A stretch of DNA of 64,000 nt from Eremophila alpestris peregrina. Its lineage: Eukaryota; Chordata; Aves; Passeriformes; Alaudidae. Position 1 is the stretch's first letter, and each line of letters opens with the position of its first letter. This document shows, piece by piece, positions 63,537 through 64,000 of this stretch. The position numbers and the translations under genes are program-made. Location: NCBI GenBank assembly GCA_009792885.1, contig WMCF01000110.1:62001-126000 (forward strand), given 5' to 3'. Below the pieces are notes generated by a model. The model was not told the DNA's origin. It did no database searches and was given only the letters and a program-made list of their open reading frames with translations.

Positions 63537-64000
63537 AGCAAGTGTTCAGTACCTCTGCCTTTTCCTCATCTTTAGTTACTAAATTCTCTCCTAATGTCAT
63601 TAACCTGCATCCAATAGAGAATGAAGGTTGTTCTTACCCTTCCTTTTGCCATTAATATATTTATAAAAATATTTTCATTGTCCTTCACAAAAGTTGCCAG
63701 TTTGAATTCTAACTGGGCTTTTGCCTCTCTATTTTTTTTCCATGTCCCCTAGCAATCCTCTTAAACATTTCCTGAGATATGTGACCCTCCTTCCAAAGGT
63801 GATACACCCTCTTTTTTTTCCTTTAACTCCTTCAAGGGCTCCTTGTCCATCCAGGCTGGTTGTTTTCCCCGTCAACTCATCTTCTAGCACATAGGGACAG
63901 TATGTTTCTGTGCCTTCAAGATTTGTTTTGAAGCACGCCCATCCTTCCCGGACTCCTTTGTTCTAAAAGGCTACTTCCCAAGGAGCTCTCTGAATAAGTC

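Larger units (their letters stand above)
61253..64000 (-). mobile_element. Long CR1 LINE, antisense, split by an LTR and running off the window
   Basis: Antisense CR1 with its 3' terminus at 61253-61280, interrupted by an LTR, then continuing from 61932 through the 3' UTR (to about 62500) and into ORF2 (about 62640-63900). At least 2 kb of CR1 is present, much longer than the other copies. The 5' part is beyond the right edge. Confidence 0.85.

Overview
The window is vertebrate nuclear DNA from a bird, most likely an oscine songbird. The main evidence is two intron-containing genes in conserved tail-to-tail order (CHD1 on +, RGMB on -), many truncated CR1 LINEs, several solo LTRs, and near the left edge a tRNA-Ile-headed SINE with a CR1-like tail of the songbird TguSINE1 type. 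CHD1 is the standard avian sex-typing locus. Read in place, the exon 10-11 interval (about 643 bp between known primer positions) has the size of the Z copy rather than the much shorter W copy, so this is most likely the Z chromosome.

Layout. 1-1.7 kb: an intron of CHD1 with an old CR1 and the SINE. 1.7-29.3 kb: the last 30 coding exons of CHD1 (1,522 whole codons plus stop, all in frame). The 5' exons, with the N-terminus and the start of chromodomain 1, lie off the left edge. 29.3-30.05 kb: CHD1 3' UTR and polyadenylation signals, then a strikingly G/T-rich tract. 30.3-46.1 kb: intergenic DNA with a broken endogenous-retrovirus env plus 3' LTR (34.6-36.3 kb), another LTR-like unit (38.5-39.0 kb), a long hairpin (41.0 kb), and probably the RGMB 3' UTR at its right end. 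46.1-58.6 kb: RGMB in three coding exons (422 aa), with two solo LTRs and CR1 fragments in intron 2 and one CR1 in intron 1. 58.45-59.1 kb: the CpG-rich RGMB first exon and promoter, followed by a GC-rich degenerate tandem repeat. 59.6-64 kb: CR1 fragments, a 0.65-kb LTR inserted into a long CR1, and the decayed CR1 reverse transcriptase running off the right edge.

The two genes are not known to act together. CHD1 is a nuclear chromatin remodeller that reads H3K4me3 and spaces nucleosomes at active genes. RGMB is a GPI-anchored BMP co-receptor and neogenin ligand. Their adjacency is ancestral synteny, also seen in mammals.

I found no undescribed system here. The items most worth a second look are a 105-bp near-perfect hairpin at 41.0 kb, a single N between two identical 45-bp copies (probably an assembly error) at 57.86 kb, the G/T-rich tract just past the CHD1 poly(A) site, and a block of four phase-0 exons encoding a Lys/Glu-rich CHD1 linker.
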